Of a stretch of 64,000 nt of DNA, positions 18,999-28,122 are shown piece by piece (within the stretch, counting starts at the first letter, position 1; each line of letters begins with the position of its first letter). This DNA comes from Novosphingobium silvae. Its GTDB lineage: Bacteria; Pseudomonadota; Alphaproteobacteria; Sphingomonadales; Sphingomonadaceae. Where the stretch lies: assembly GCF_009856825.1 (NCBI RefSeq), contig NZ_WVTD01000005.1, positions 124,001-188,000 on the forward strand. The letters are read 5' to 3'. Position numbers and translations under genes: made by a program. The notes beneath the pieces are model-generated. The model saw nothing but the letters and a program-made list of their open reading frames with translations. It did not search any database and was not told where the DNA came from.

Positions 18999-19826
18999 AT
19001 GGAAAACACTCTTTCGCCGGGCCTGTACATAGTCGCAACCCCCATTGGCAACCTGGGCGACATCACCTTGCGCGCCGTCGAGACCCTGCAGAGGGTGACA
19101 GCGGTGGCCTGCGAAGATACCCGTGTCACCGGCAAGTTGCTGCATCATCTGGGGATAAAGCAGCGCCTCATCCGATACGACGACCATGCCGGGGAGGCCG
19201 ACCGCGAGCGGCTGCTGGCCTTGATGGAGGCGGAGCCCGTCGCGCTGGTCAGCGACGCCGGCACGCCGCTCATCTCCGATCCGGGCTATCGCCTCGTCCG
19301 TATCGCGCGGGAGCGCGGCATCGCGGTGACCAGTTTGCCCGGCGCGAACGCGGCGGTCGTCGCAATGACCCTTTCGGGCCTTCCGAACGATCGTTTTCTG
19401 TTCGCGGGCTTCTTGCCGAACAAGGCCAAGGCCCGCGAGGACACGCTGTCAGCACTCGCCAACGTTCCCGCAACCCTTGTCTTCTACGAGACCGCACCTC
19501 GCCTCGATGCCTCGCTTCGAGCTATCGAGGAGAAGCTTCCGGGCCGCGAAGTCGCCGTGGCACGCGAACTGACGAAGAAGTTCGAGGAATGTCGGAGCGG
19601 GTCTCCGGCAGAGCTTGCCGAGCATTACGCCGCTCATCCACCCAAGGGCGAGATCGTCCTGTTGATCGCACCTGCAGGTGAACAACAGATCGGGGAAGTC
19701 GACGTGGATGCACTGCTGAAGTCTGCACTGGCGACGGCCAAGGCGTCGCAGGCGGCGGCGCTCGTCGCGAAAGCGACAGGCCTTGATCGCAAGGTCCTTT
19801 ATGCTCGCGCGATGGAACTGAAGTGA
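18999..19826 (+). CDS. rsmI: 16S rRNA 2'-O-methyltransferase (C1402)
   Basis: RsmI methylates the ribose of C1402 of 16S rRNA. The 275-residue protein begins with the signature LYIVATPIGNLGDITLRA and has ACEDTRVTGKLL, LVSDAGTPLISDPGYRLV and SLPGANAAVVA, the SAM-binding tetrapyrrole-methylase fold motifs. Start is ATG 18999 (MENTLSPGLY); ATG 18987 is an alternative. Its GTGA overlap with yraN implies coupling. The intergenic space to the divergent LpoA-like gene is only about 40 bases. Confidence 0.95.
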   Translation: MENTLSPGLYIVATPIGNLGDITLRAVETLQRVTAVACEDTRVTGKLLHHLGIKQRLIRYDDHAGEADRERLLALMEAEPVALVSDAGTPLISDPGYRLVRIARERGIAVTSLPGANAAVVAMTLSGLPNDRFLFAGFLPNKAKAREDTLSALANVPATLVFYETAPRLDASLRAIEEKLPGREVAVARELTKKFEECRSGSPAELAEHYAAHPPKGEIVLLIAPAGEQQIGEVDVDALLKSALATAKASQAAALVAKATGLDRKVLYARAMELK

Positions 19827-20182
19827 ACCGGCGTGTCCGAGCCGAAAAGGACGGGCGGCGGGGAGAGCTGCTGGCCGCGTTGTACCTGTGGATCACGGGC
19901 TGGCGCATTCTCGCAAGGCGAGTGAAGACACGCCGGGGGGAGGTCGACCTTGTCGCGCGGCGCGGAAGAACCTTGTGTTTCATCGAGGTCAAGTGGAGGC
20001 GCTCGGCCCAGGAACTGGACCTCGCCATCGATGCTCGGCGGCTGCGCCGTGTTGCGGATGCCGTGGAACTGATCGCTTCTCGCTATGGCCGTGTGGGCGA
20101 TGATGTGCGCATCGATGTTATCCTCGTGGCTCCTGGCTGCTGGCCGCGGCGGATCAAAAATGCCTGGCAACCGATGGAGTGA
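19823..20182 (+). CDS. yraN: YraN family (UPF0102) endonuclease-fold protein
   Basis: The 119-residue protein has a complete PD-(D/E)xK-like core: GELLAALYL, RRGEVDLVARRG and CFIEVKWRR (about residues 13-61). The family is widespread and Holliday-junction-resolvase-like in fold, but its function is not settled. It starts with GTG sharing a GTGA overlap with rsmI, a conserved gene pair in proteobacteria. Confidence 0.92.
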   Translation: MNRRVRAEKDGRRGELLAALYLWITGWRILARRVKTRRGEVDLVARRGRTLCFIEVKWRRSAQELDLAIDARRLRRVADAVELIASRYGRVGDDVRIDVILVAPGCWPRRIKNAWQPME

Positions 20183-20275
20183 GGCGGGACTTGCATATCG
20201 CAATTCCGGTCGCACCTTCCGCGTCTTGCGGCTAAGCCGCGCGTCACCATTCTTTCGCAAAGGCCGACAATCGCC

Positions 20276-21247
20276 ATGACCCTACGCGTCGCCGTCCAGA
20301 TGGATCCGCTCGAAACGATCAAGATCGGGGGAGACTCCTCGTTCGCGCTCATGCTGGCGGCGCAGGCGCGCGGTCATCAGCTTTTCCACTACGACGTGCG
20401 GACGCTGGCTTACGACACCGCGCATGGAGCGGGCGGTCGCCTCACCTGCTGGGGTGCACCCGTGACGGTCCAGAGGGTTGAAGGCGCGCATTTCACACGC
20501 GGCGAGTACCGCCTGATCGACCTAGTCGAAGATATCGACGTTGTACTGATGCGGCAGGACCCGCCCTTCGATCTTGGCTATATCACGGCCACGCACCTTC
20601 TTGAGCGCCTTGCCGGCCGGACGCTCGTCGTCAACGATCCGGTCGCTGTCCGCAATGCCCCGGAGAAGGTCTTCGTTCTCGACTACGCGCGGTTCATGCC
20701 TCCCACCTTTATCGCGCGCCGGATCGAGGATGTGCGTGCATTCAATCTCCGCCATCCTGGAGACCTCGTCATCAAGCCTCTCCACGGTAACGGCGGCAAG
20801 GCGGTCTTCCGCGTGCCTGCCGACGGATCGAACCTTGGCGCCCTGATCGAGATGTTCGAGAACGCATGGGTCGAGCCGTTCATGGTCCAGCCCTTCCTCC
20901 CGGACGTTGCGGAAGGGGACAAGCGCATCGTTCTGGTCGACGGAGAGTTTGCCGGAGCGATCAACCGCAAGCCTGGCGAGGGCGAGTTTCGCTCGAACCT
21001 TGCCGTCGGCGGCTCGGCAGAAGCCAGCGAACTCACTTCGGCGGAAGAGGAAATCTGCGCGGCGCTTGGGCCGGAACTGAAGGCGCGAGGGCTCGTTTTC
21101 GTCGGCATCGACGTGATTGGCGGAAAATGGCTGACGGAAATCAACGTGACATCGCCGACCGGCATCGTGGCGATCGACCGCTTCAACGGCACCGACACCG
21201 CCGCAAGTATCTGGGACGCGATCGAAGTTCGGCACGCCGCCCTGTAA
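20276..21247 (+). CDS. gshB: Glutathione synthetase
   Basis: GshB is the ATP-grasp ligase that adds glycine to gamma-glutamylcysteine. The 323-residue protein has the N-terminal substrate domain, DPPFDLGYITATHLLE, VVNDPVAVRNAPEKVF, the ATP loop VIKPLHGNGGKAVFRV and the metal-binding EINVTSPTG near the end. It lies 94 bases after yraN and precedes dedA, probably in one transcript. Confidence 0.96.
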   Translation: MTLRVAVQMDPLETIKIGGDSSFALMLAAQARGHQLFHYDVRTLAYDTAHGAGGRLTCWGAPVTVQRVEGAHFTRGEYRLIDLVEDIDVVLMRQDPPFDLGYITATHLLERLAGRTLVVNDPVAVRNAPEKVFVLDYARFMPPTFIARRIEDVRAFNLRHPGDLVIKPLHGNGGKAVFRVPADGSNLGALIEMFENAWVEPFMVQPFLPDVAEGDKRIVLVDGEFAGAINRKPGEGEFRSNLAVGGSAEASELTSAEEEICAALGPELKARGLVFVGIDVIGGKWLTEINVTSPTGIVAIDRFNGTDTAASIWDAIEVRHAAL

Positions 21248-21300
21248 GGCCCGCCGGGGAGGGCCGTCTCACCGCTCCATCGACCCAGAGGATGAACTGA

Positions 21301-21903
21301 ATGTCTGAATGGGTCTACGAGATCGTCCGGCAGGGCGGGTACCTCGGCATCATGTTCCTGATGGCGCTGGAGAACATCATCCCTCCGGTACCCTCCGAAC
21401 TGATAATGGGGCTCGGCGGAATCGCTGTCGCGCGAGGCGACATGGAGTTCTGGCCGCTGCTGCTGTGCGGGACCATCGGCGCGGCGCTTGGCAACTACGT
21501 GCTGTTCGTTGTGGCGGACCGGCTAGGCTACGAGCGCCTCAGGCCTTTCATCGAGCGGTGGGGGCGGTGGTTGACGCTGGAGTGGCGGGACGTGGAGATC
21601 GCCGGGTCGTTCCTCCGCCGCCATGGGCACTGGGTCGTTTTCATCCTGCGGTTCATGCCGATGTTCCGCACCGTCATCTCCATTCCAGCAGGGCTCGCGC
21701 ATATGGGCCACGTGCGTTTTCTGCTCTTCACGGCGGCAGGAGCGGCGATTTGGAACGTTGTCCTGATCCTTGGGGGAAGGTGGCTGGGCCAGACGCTGGC
21801 GGAAGCCGAACAGTGGCTTGGCTGGGCGACGCTCGTTGTGGCCGTGATCACGATTGTCTTCTACGTCTGGCGGATCGTCACGTGGAAACCGCGCGAGGAG
21901 TGA
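21301..21903 (+). CDS. DedA family membrane protein
   Basis: The 200-residue inner-membrane protein has the DedA/VTT pattern: ENIIPPVPSELIM at the first re-entrant loop and FLRRHGHWVVFILRFMPMFRTVISIPAGLAHM with the conserved R-x3-P and G residues. Family members are lipid (undecaprenyl-phosphate or phospholipid) scramblase/flippase-type transporters and help maintain the proton motive force; which lipid applies here is unknown. Confidence 0.92.
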   Translation: MSEWVYEIVRQGGYLGIMFLMALENIIPPVPSELIMGLGGIAVARGDMEFWPLLLCGTIGAALGNYVLFVVADRLGYERLRPFIERWGRWLTLEWRDVEIAGSFLRRHGHWVVFILRFMPMFRTVISIPAGLAHMGHVRFLLFTAAGAAIWNVVLILGGRWLGQTLAEAEQWLGWATLVVAVITIVFYVWRIVTWKPREE

Positions 21904-21905
21904 GC

Positions 21906-22805
21906 TCAACCGATCTCCCTTGGATGAGCATTGCGGTAAGCATCGAGCATCGTGGCGGCATCCACCCGGGTGTATATCTGCGTCGAGCTAAGCGAGACAT
22001 GGCCGAGCAACTCCTGCAGCGAGCGCAAGTCCGCGCCCGCCCCCAGCAGGTGGGTCGCAAAGCTGTGGCGCAGGGCATGCGGTGTTGCCGTGGATGGCAG
22101 TCCCAGAGCGACGCGCGCACGCGCTACTGCTCTCTGCACCAGACCTGGCGCCAGCGCCCCGCCTTTCGCGCCGCGAAACAAAGCCTTCTCCCCCTCAAGC
22201 GGCCATGGGCACTGATCGACATAGTCAGCGACGGCCGAGCGCACGACCGGCAGCAATGGCACCATGCGCTGTTTTCCGCCCTTGCCCGTAACGACGAGCG
22301 TTTCGGCAAGCGGAAGTGCTCCGCCGGTCAGGGAAAGAGCCTCCGCGATGCGCAACCCGGCTCCGTAGAGCAGAAGAAGGACGGCGCGATCGCGGGCGCC
22401 GATCCATGGCTGGCTGGCATCGTCCTCCACCGTCTCGGCAAGGTTCACCGCCTCGTCAGGTGTGACGGGGCGCGGCAGGCCTTTCTTCACACGGGGCCCT
22501 TTGATGCGGGGAGGCATCGGTTGCGCAACCCCGGCACGATCTTGCGCAAACGCAATGAACGCCTTCAGCGCGGAAAGCTCTCGTGCGGCAGAGACATTGC
22601 CGATACCATCTTGCCGCCGCGCCGCCAGATGACCCCGCAGAACGGCCGCATCCACCCTGGCGAGCCTCGCCCAGTCAGTTTCGCCTATGGCATCGAGAAG
22701 CCGCGCTGCCGTTGCCACGTAAGCACGCACCGTGTGCGGGCTGCGCCGGCGACCAAGCGCGAGATGTTCGCCCCATGCCTCCAGAACGTCGGCCTTGTGT
22801 GCCAT
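21906..22805 (-). CDS. xerC: Tyrosine recombinase XerC
   Basis: XerC and XerD resolve chromosome dimers at dif. The 299-residue protein has an N-terminal SAM-like core-binding domain and a C-terminal catalytic domain with the full residue set: Arg in GAGLRIAEAL, the HxxR box HALRHSFATH, and His plus Tyr in GHVSLSSTQIYTRV. The ATG (22805) shares one base with the hemW stop. Context at the end of the rph-rdgB-hemW operon supports a housekeeping role rather than a mobile-element integrase. Confidence 0.9.
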   Translation of the reverse strand: MAHKADVLEAWGEHLALGRRRSPHTVRAYVATAARLLDAIGETDWARLARVDAAVLRGHLAARRQDGIGNVSAARELSALKAFIAFAQDRAGVAQPMPPRIKGPRVKKGLPRPVTPDEAVNLAETVEDDASQPWIGARDRAVLLLLYGAGLRIAEALSLTGGALPLAETLVVTGKGGKQRMVPLLPVVRSAVADYVDQCPWPLEGEKALFRGAKGGALAPGLVQRAVARARVALGLPSTATPHALRHSFATHLLGAGADLRSLQELLGHVSLSSTQIYTRVDAATMLDAYRNAHPREIG

Positions 22806-23956
22806 CAGGCCTCTACCAGATGCTCGGGCACCAGTTCGGCAAGAAGGCCATCGAGAAGGCACATGCCGTCCTCCGTCACTGCAATCCGCGTCCCTTCGAT
22901 CCTCACCAGTCCCTGGCGTTCATAGAAGCGGGCCTTGGCCATGTCACAGAGCCGGGCTGCCTCCAGTCCGAACCGCTCGGCAAGGGGCCCGATGTCCACG
23001 CCTTTACGCAGGCGCAATCCCATCAGCATGGCTTCGCTCGCCTGTTCCGATGGTACGAGGATACGTTCCTCGGCTATGCCGTGCGAATTGCGCTGGATTG
23101 CTGCCAGCCAGTTCTCGGGCTTGCGATGGCGAACCGTCGCCCGTCCGCCGCGCCGCCCGTGCGCTCCGGGCCCGATCCCCACGTAGTCGCCGTAGCGCCA
23201 GTAGACGAGGTTGTGGCGGCTCTCCTCGCCTGCACGGGCATGGTTGCTGATCTCGTATGCGGGTAGGCCTGCAGACGCCGTCATTGCGCGGGTGAGGGCG
23301 AACATGTCGGCGCAGGCATCTTCATCCAGCGGCTCGATATCGCCCTTGCGCACCATCGTCTCGAAGCGAGTGCCGGGTTCGATCGTGAGCTGATAGAGCG
23401 AAAGGTGCCCGGTGCCGAAGGCGAGGGCGCGCTCCAGTTCCGTCCGCCAGCCTTCCAGCGATTGGCCCGGCCGAGCATAGATGAGGTCGAAGCTGACGCG
23501 GGTGAAGTTCGCCTGTGCCACTTCAAGCGCGCGCAAGCCTTCCGAAGCGTCGTGCAACCGGCCCAGAAACCGCAACGTTTCGTTGTCCAGTGCCTGCAGC
23601 CCTAGGGAGACGCGGTTCACCCCTACATTGGCCAGCGCCGCATAGTTCGCGGCCTCCACCGAGGAAGGGTTGCCTTCAAGCGTGATTTCGATGCCGGGAG
23701 TGAAACCCCAGAGGTGCTCTGCCTCTTCAAGCAGGCGAGCGACCAGCGATGGCGGCATCAGCGATGGCGTGCCGCCGCCGAAGAAGATGGACTCGAGCGG
23801 CTCGCCTCCCGCCAATTGATGCTCATGGCGCATGTCCGCGAGGAGGGCCTGCTCCCAGGCAGCATGGTCCACACGGTTCCGCACGTGACTGTTGAAGTCA
23901 CAATACGGACACTTCGCGAGGCAGAAGGGCCAGTGGATGTAGAGAGCGCGCGCCAT
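22805..23956 (-). CDS. hemW: Radical SAM heme chaperone HemW
   Basis: The protein of about 383 residues begins ALYIHWPFCLAKCPYCDFNSH, containing the radical SAM CxxxCxxC cluster motif, followed by FFGGGTPSLM and GVNRVSLGLQAL, as in HemW. HemW binds heme and inserts it into acceptor proteins; it is often misannotated as coproporphyrinogen III oxidase but is shorter than HemN and lacks its N-terminal extension. An ATG four codons upstream (23968) is possible. Confidence 0.93.
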   Translation of the reverse strand: MARALYIHWPFCLAKCPYCDFNSHVRNRVDHAAWEQALLADMRHEHQLAGGEPLESIFFGGGTPSLMPPSLVARLLEEAEHLWGFTPGIEITLEGNPSSVEAANYAALANVGVNRVSLGLQALDNETLRFLGRLHDASEGLRALEVAQANFTRVSFDLIYARPGQSLEGWRTELERALAFGTGHLSLYQLTIEPGTRFETMVRKGDIEPLDEDACADMFALTRAMTASAGLPAYEISNHARAGEESRHNLVYWRYGDYVGIGPGAHGRRGGRATVRHRKPENWLAAIQRNSHGIAEERILVPSEQASEAMLMGLRLRKGVDIGPLAERFGLEAARLCDMAKARFYERQGLVRIEGTRIAVTEDGMCLLDGLLAELVPEHLVEA

Positions 23957-24050
23957 GTTCGGTCTCAAGGCAACGGTTGACCCGGCAAGTCAAGTCCCCC
24001 TGCCATCAGGCGAGGCCTGAACAGGTCACGCAGGCCTGCTCTTGATGATC

Positions 24051-24686
24051 TCAGCGGGCTCGACCGGCAAACTGATCCGCTACCAGCTTCTCGAAAGCCA
24101 CGGCGCGATGGCTTATGGCCTGCTTGCGATCCAGCGGAAGCTCGGCGAAGCTAAGGTTATGTCCCGCCGGAACGAACACGGGATCGTAGCCAAAACCCAT
24201 GGTGCCGCGCGGCGGCCACGAAAAGGTTCCGTCGATCCGCCCTTCGTAGACGGCTTCCTCGCCGTCCGGCCATGCGATGGCAAGAGTGCAGGAGAACCAG
24301 CACGACCGGTCCACCACCGGACCCTGGGCGCAGAGCAGTCCCTCGACCTTGCCCATAGCCATGTACCAGTCGCGGCCCGGCTCCCCTTCGAACCACTGCC
24401 GTTCGGCCCAGTCTGCGGTATACACTCCCGGACGCCCTTCGAGGGCGGCCACCGAGAGCCCGCTGTCGTCGGCCAGCGCCGGCAGCTGTGCCGCGGCGGC
24501 TGCGGCATGGGCCTTCAGCAATGCATTTTCGGCGAAGGTGGTTCCGGTCTCTTCCGGCTCGGGCAGGCCGAGGTCCCCCGCCGATACGCATTCCACTCCG
24601 TACGGCGCGAGCAGCCCGGAAATCTCGCGCAGCTTGCCCGCGTTATGTGTCGCAATGACGAGGCGCTCGCCTTCGAGTTTACGCAT
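24051..24686 (-). CDS. rdgB: dITP/XTP pyrophosphatase
   Basis: RdgB removes non-canonical purine nucleotides (ITP, dITP, XTP) before they enter DNA or RNA. The 211-residue protein has the family start LVIATHNAGKLREI, the catalytic ALADDSGLSVAALEGRPGVY segment and the closing FGYDPVFVPAGH ... SHRAVAFEKL. It lies 27 bases after rph in the same operon. Confidence 0.95.
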   Translation of the reverse strand: MRKLEGERLVIATHNAGKLREISGLLAPYGVECVSAGDLGLPEPEETGTTFAENALLKAHAAAAAAQLPALADDSGLSVAALEGRPGVYTADWAERQWFEGEPGRDWYMAMGKVEGLLCAQGPVVDRSCWFSCTLAIAWPDGEEAVYEGRIDGTFSWPPRGTMGFGYDPVFVPAGHNLSFAELPLDRKQAISHRAVAFEKLVADQFAGRAR

Positions 24687-24713
24687 GCCGATTTACCTCG
24701 TCCTTGCCGCGCG

Positions 24714-25430
24714 TCAGCGACCAACCGCCTTGGCCTGTGCCGCGAAGATGCCGTCGCAGCCGATGCGGGCGAGCCGGAGGAGGCGCAGCAGCCCTTCCTC
24801 ATCGTATGTCGCGCCTTCGGCGGTCGCCTGCGCCTCTGCGATTTTGCCGCCTTCGATCAGCACGAAGTTGGCGTCGGCGTCGGCACCGCTATCCTCGATG
24901 TAGTCAAGGTCAAGCACGGGATTGCCCTCATAGATACCGCAGGAGACGGCAGCTACGCGGCCCTGGATAGGATCTTCCTTGATCTTTCCGTCGGCCATCA
25001 GCTTGTCGACGGCAAGGCGCAGCGCAACCCAAGCTCCCGAGATGGACGCCGTGCGGGTGCCGCCATCGGCCTGGATAACATCGCAATCGAGCACGATCTG
25101 ACGTTCGCCCAGCTTCTTCATGTCGACGACGGAGCGGAGCGAGCGACCGATCAGGCGCTGGATTTCCTGCGTGCGGCCGGACTGCTTGCCCTTCGCGGCC
25201 TCGCGGCTGCCGCGCGTGTGGGTGGCGCGGGGGAGCATCGAGTATTCGGCCGTGACCCAGCCTTCGCCCTTGCCGCGAAGGAACGGCGGGACCTTCTCCT
25301 CGACAGAGGCCGTGACCAGCACCCGGGTGTCGCCAAAGGAGATCAGCACCGAGCCCTCGGCATGCTTGGTGAAGCCGGTCTGGATGTCGATGGCGCGCAT
25401 TTGATCCGGCGCGCGGCCTGAAGGTCGCAT
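24714..25430 (-). CDS. rph: Ribonuclease PH
   Basis: RNase PH trims tRNA 3' ends with phosphate. The 238-residue protein has the family segments [57 protein letters not shown] and [20 protein letters not shown] 25430 is chosen because it reproduces the universal N-terminus. It heads the leftward rph-rdgB-hemW-xerC operon and is divergent from hrcA, a common arrangement in alphaproteobacteria. Confidence 0.96.
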   Translation of the reverse strand: MRPSGRAPDQMRAIDIQTGFTKHAEGSVLISFGDTRVLVTASVEEKVPPFLRGKGEGWVTAEYSMLPRATHTRGSREAAKGKQSGRTQEIQRLIGRSLRSVVDMKKLGERQIVLDCDVIQADGGTRTASISGAWVALRLAVDKLMADGKIKEDPIQGRVAAVSCGIYEGNPVLDLDYIEDSGADADANFVLIEGGKIAEAQATAEGATYDEEGLLRLLRLARIGCDGIFAAQAKAVGR

Positions 25431-25513
25431 GGATGATCCTCGTCGTGATTTATTGGCCGCCCCTTGGCGCAATGGGCTTGAGGCCGCAAGGGGATAAGCC
25501 TTAGATTGCGAAG

Positions 25514-26557
25514 ATGCCGACGCCTCCCATCATTGAACTGACCACTCGTGCTCGCGAGATATTCCGTCTCGTGGTGGAAGGCTATCTGGCGACAGGCGTG
25601 CCGATCGGATCCAAGGCACTGGCTGGGGGCGGGGCCATCAATCTGTCATCGGCGTCGATCCGATCGGTTCTGGCGGACCTTGAAGGCCTCGGCCTTCTTG
25701 CGGCCCCGCATACGAGCGCGGGTCGCCTGCCGACAGAGGCAGGGCTGAGGCTCTTCGTCGACGGCATCATGCAGGTGGCGGAACCCACGGTGGAGGAACG
25801 CCAGGCGATCGAGCGCCGGATTTCGGCTCCTGGGCCTATCGAAGCGGCGCTGGAGGCCACCAGCGCTCTCCTGTCCAACCTGTCTTCCGGTGCCGGGGTC
25901 GTCATGGTGCCCCGGCGTGAGCCCCGGCTGGCTCACCTGCAACTCGTCCCGCTCGGCCCCGGAAGAGCGCTCGCGGTGCTGGTGGGTGAGGACGGCGGCA
26001 TCGAGAATCGCATTGTCGAACTTCCTCCAAGCCTTCCGGGAGGCGCACTGGAAGAGGCTTCGAACTATATATCGGCGCATCTGGCCGGCCGGACACTTGC
26101 GGAAGCCGCGCGCGTCATGCGCAGAGACATCGCATCCGGCCAATCGGCACTCGATGCGGCCAGCAGGGACTTGGTGGAACGCGGTCTCGCCGTGTGGAGC
26201 CAGGACGCCATGGCGAGGCCGGTGCTCATCGTGCGCGGCCAGGCCAACCTGCTGGACGAGGCCGCACTCAGCGATCTGGAACGCGTCCGCTCGCTTCTCG
26301 ATGATCTTGAAAACAAGCAATCGGTGGCCGACCTTCTCGACACCGCTCGCGAAGCGCAGGCGACCCGTATCTTCATTGGGTCGGAGAACCGACTGTTCGC
26401 GCTGTCAGGCTCCTCGGTGATCGCCTCGCCCTATCGTGACAGGGAGGGCAGGGTGGTCGGCGTAGTGGGGGTAATTGGTCCCACGCGGTTGAATTATGCG
26501 CGCGTCGTGCCCATGGTGGACTTCACCGCCCAAAGCCTGGGCAAGCTCATCGGATAG
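25514..26557 (+). CDS. hrcA: Heat-inducible transcription repressor HrcA
   Basis: HrcA represses chaperone operons by binding CIRCE operators, with GroE as titrating cofactor. The 347-residue protein has an N-terminal winged helix ([25 protein letters not shown] region; [16 protein letters not shown]) and the downstream GAF-like dimer domain ending in [20 protein letters not shown]. It is 17 bases before grpE and clearly in an operon with it. No CIRCE sequence was found upstream of hrcA or dnaK in this window, so its targets (perhaps groESL) lie elsewhere. Confidence 0.95.
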   Translation: MPTPPIIELTTRAREIFRLVVEGYLATGVPIGSKALAGGGAINLSSASIRSVLADLEGLGLLAAPHTSAGRLPTEAGLRLFVDGIMQVAEPTVEERQAIERRISAPGPIEAALEATSALLSNLSSGAGVVMVPRREPRLAHLQLVPLGPGRALAVLVGEDGGIENRIVELPPSLPGGALEEASNYISAHLAGRTLAEAARVMRRDIASGQSALDAASRDLVERGLAVWSQDAMARPVLIVRGQANLLDEAALSDLERVRSLLDDLENKQSVADLLDTAREAQATRIFIGSENRLFALSGSSVIASPYRDREGRVVGVVGVIGPTRLNYARVVPMVDFTAQSLGKLIG

Positions 26558-26574
26558 CTGGACAGATACAGGAA

Positions 26575-27153
26575 ATGACCGAGGACAAGACACAGTCGAC
26601 CAACGACGCTGCGAGCCAGGATCCGGCCGTCGCCGAGGAACTGCAGGGCGTGCCTGAGGAGTTTCTCGACACCGGCGGGGAGAATGACCAGCTTGCAAGA
26701 TTGCGCGAGGAACTCGCCACCGCCAAGCAGGAAGTTCTGTACGCCCGGGCCGAGACGCAGAACGTGCGCCGCCGTCTCGAGAAGGATATTGCCGATACCC
26801 GCGCCTATGCGGCGACCGGCTTTGCCCGGGACATCCTTTCGGTTTCGGACAATCTGTCGCGCGCCTTGTCAGCGATCCCGGCAGAGATGCGCGAGGACGA
26901 AAAGCTGAAGGGCCTGGTCACGGGCATCGAGGCCACCGGTCGCGAGATAGACAAGGTCTTCGCAAGCCACGGCATCAGCCGCATCGCGGCTATGGGCCTG
27001 CCTCTCGACCCCAATCAGCATCAGGCCATGATCGAGGTTCCCTCTTCCGATGCGGAGCCGGGAACCGTTCTGCAGGAACTGCAGGCCGGCTACATGATCA
27101 AGGACCGCCTGCTCCGCCCCGCGATGGTGGCGGTCACCAAGAAGCCGGATTGA
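26575..27153 (+). CDS. grpE: Nucleotide exchange factor GrpE
   Basis: GrpE releases ADP from DnaK. The 192-residue protein has an acidic, disordered start, a long helix (residues about 40-95) with YARAETQNVRRRLEKDI, and the beta domain containing GISRIAAMGLPLDPNQHQAM and a YMIKDRLLRPAMVAV ending. An ACAGGAA ribosome site precedes ATG 26575. Confidence 0.96.
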   Translation: MTEDKTQSTNDAASQDPAVAEELQGVPEEFLDTGGENDQLARLREELATAKQEVLYARAETQNVRRRLEKDIADTRAYAATGFARDILSVSDNLSRALSAIPAEMREDEKLKGLVTGIEATGREIDKVFASHGISRIAAMGLPLDPNQHQAMIEVPSSDAEPGTVLQELQAGYMIKDRLLRPAMVAVTKKPD

Positions 27154-27161
27154 TTTCCCAG

Positions 27162-27185
27162 CGGCGACCGGCTCTCCGGTCGCCG
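27162..27185 (+). terminator. Terminator after grpE
   Basis: CGGCGACCGG (27162-27171), loop CTCT, CCGGTCGCCG (27176-27185) form a 10-bp stem eight bases after the grpE stop, followed by AGCTTTCC. It ends the hrcA-grpE unit. Confidence 0.7.
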
Positions 27186-27298
27186 AGCTTTCCAGCCAGG
27201 GCGGCTCCTGTGGCAGCGACTATGCTGCTCGTTTCTCAGGAACCTCTTGCGCCAAGTTCCGTTCACTTGTGCATAACGTGTGATTTCGGAGAACGTCG

Positions 27299-27562
27299 AT
27301 GCGCAAGCTAATCCTCCCCATCCTTGCAGTCGGTGCCCTGGGCATGGCGGGCTGCGCAAGCAACTACGGCGGCGAAGGTGCGCTGGGCGGCGCGGCTCTT
27401 GGCGCGGGCGTCGGTGCCATCGCCGGCGGTGATGCCGGAACCGGAGCGGCGATCGGTGCGGCAGCCGGTGCGCTGGCCGGTTCGCAGGTCAAGAAGGACA
27501 ATGACCGCGGCTGCTATCGTTATGATCGCAATGGCGATCGTTACTGGGACCGCGATTGCTGA
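27299..27562 (+). CDS. Glycine-zipper (17 kDa antigen-like) lipoprotein
   Basis: The 87-residue protein has a lipoprotein signal with lipobox MAGC (Cys about residue 19), then a Gly/Ala-rich segment of GxxxG repeats (about residues 27-62) as in the Glycine-zipper 2TM/Rickettsia 17 kDa surface antigen family. The tail RYDRNGDRYWDRDC is polar. It is probably anchored in the outer membrane; its role is unknown, though family members often respond to envelope stress. A terminator follows. Confidence 0.85.
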   Translation: MRKLILPILAVGALGMAGCASNYGGEGALGGAALGAGVGAIAGGDAGTGAAIGAAAGALAGSQVKKDNDRGCYRYDRNGDRYWDRDC

Positions 27563-27594
27563 TTTTACTCAGAACAAGATCCCGAAGGGTCGCA

Positions 27595-27628
27595 ACGGGG
27601 CGCAGGCGGAACACCGTCTGCGCCCCGT
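27595..27628. terminator. Bidirectional terminator
   Basis: ACGGGGCGCAG (27595-27605) and CTGCGCCCCGT (27618-27628) form an 11-bp stem, with a further CGG/CCG pairing inside the loop. It lies between the convergent lipoprotein gene and vgr-related gene and can serve both. Confidence 0.75.
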
Positions 27629-27634
27629 ATCATT

Positions 27635-28120
27635 TCAGCTTCTAAAGGGCAGCACGCCGCGATAGCTCTCTACGGGCGGAGCCCCGGCAACTCTAATCCC
27701 CGCTTCCAGCAGGAATGCGTGTCGCACGATCTCGGCCTGCTGCTCTATGCCGTAGCGACCCAATGCCCAACCCGGCCGAAGAGAATAGTCATACCGGCAA
27801 AGCGGATGGCGCATGAGCGGAAGGTACCACTTGCCCCTCCGCTGCGTCTGCCAGACGTGTGTCATCTCGTGGATGAACAATCCCTGCAGCCTTGGCTGCT
27901 CCTTGGAGAAGTCATCGCGGAACAGCTCGGAGCGGGGGTGGAAGTGAAGGTGGCCGCAAGGCGCCATTACGGTGCCCACAGGTTGAAATGGAAACCATCG
28001 GCGACGCCGCACTCGCACCGGCCCGGTGTCTATCGCGTTGCCGAAGACCGACCGGATAAGCTTCACCTCGCCTTCCGTTAGCTCTCGTTCTCCGCCCGGC
28101 TCGCAGGTTTCGCCCTGCAT
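27635..28120 (-). CDS. vgr-related protein with an HExxH motif
   Basis: The 161-residue protein starts with a helix matching LTEGEVKLIRSVFGNAID and contains IHEMTHVWQ (about residues 83-91), an HExxH zinc-protease-like signature. Similar short proteins in sphingomonads are labelled vgr-related. No signal peptide is seen. A zinc-dependent activity is possible but unproven; the third zinc ligand cannot be assigned, although EQQAEIV downstream is a candidate. The gene follows the copper chaperone gene by two bases. Confidence 0.7.
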   Translation of the reverse strand: MQGETCEPGGERELTEGEVKLIRSVFGNAIDTGPVRVRRRRWFPFQPVGTVMAPCGHLHFHPRSELFRDDFSKEQPRLQGLFIHEMTHVWQTQRRGKWYLPLMRHPLCRYDYSLRPGWALGRYGIEQQAEIVRHAFLLEAGIRVAGAPPVESYRGVLPFRS

Positions 28121-28122
28121 GA

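Noticed and set aside
15704..19681. A 1325-codon open frame on the plus strand opposite parE and the LpoA-like gene
   Set aside because: It is antisense to well-recognised genes and looks like no protein; long antisense frames are common in GC-rich DNA.
21906..22805. XerC-like tyrosine recombinase as the integrase of a mobile element
   Set aside because: It sits in the rph-rdgB-hemW housekeeping operon and has the usual XerC length and motifs; no att repeats nearby.
22805..23956. Oxygen-independent coproporphyrinogen III oxidase
   Set aside because: Length and N-terminus match HemW; HemN-specific features are not present.
25460..25493. CCCCTTG...CAAGGGG inverted repeat before hrcA as a CIRCE element
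   Set aside because: The sequence does not match the CIRCE consensus (TTAGCACTC-N9-GAGTGCTAA).
25477..25506. Possible heat-shock promoter CTTGAG-17-CTTAGAT before hrcA
   Set aside because: Spacing is too long for sigma-32, and it would start transcription at the hrcA ATG itself; too weak to annotate.
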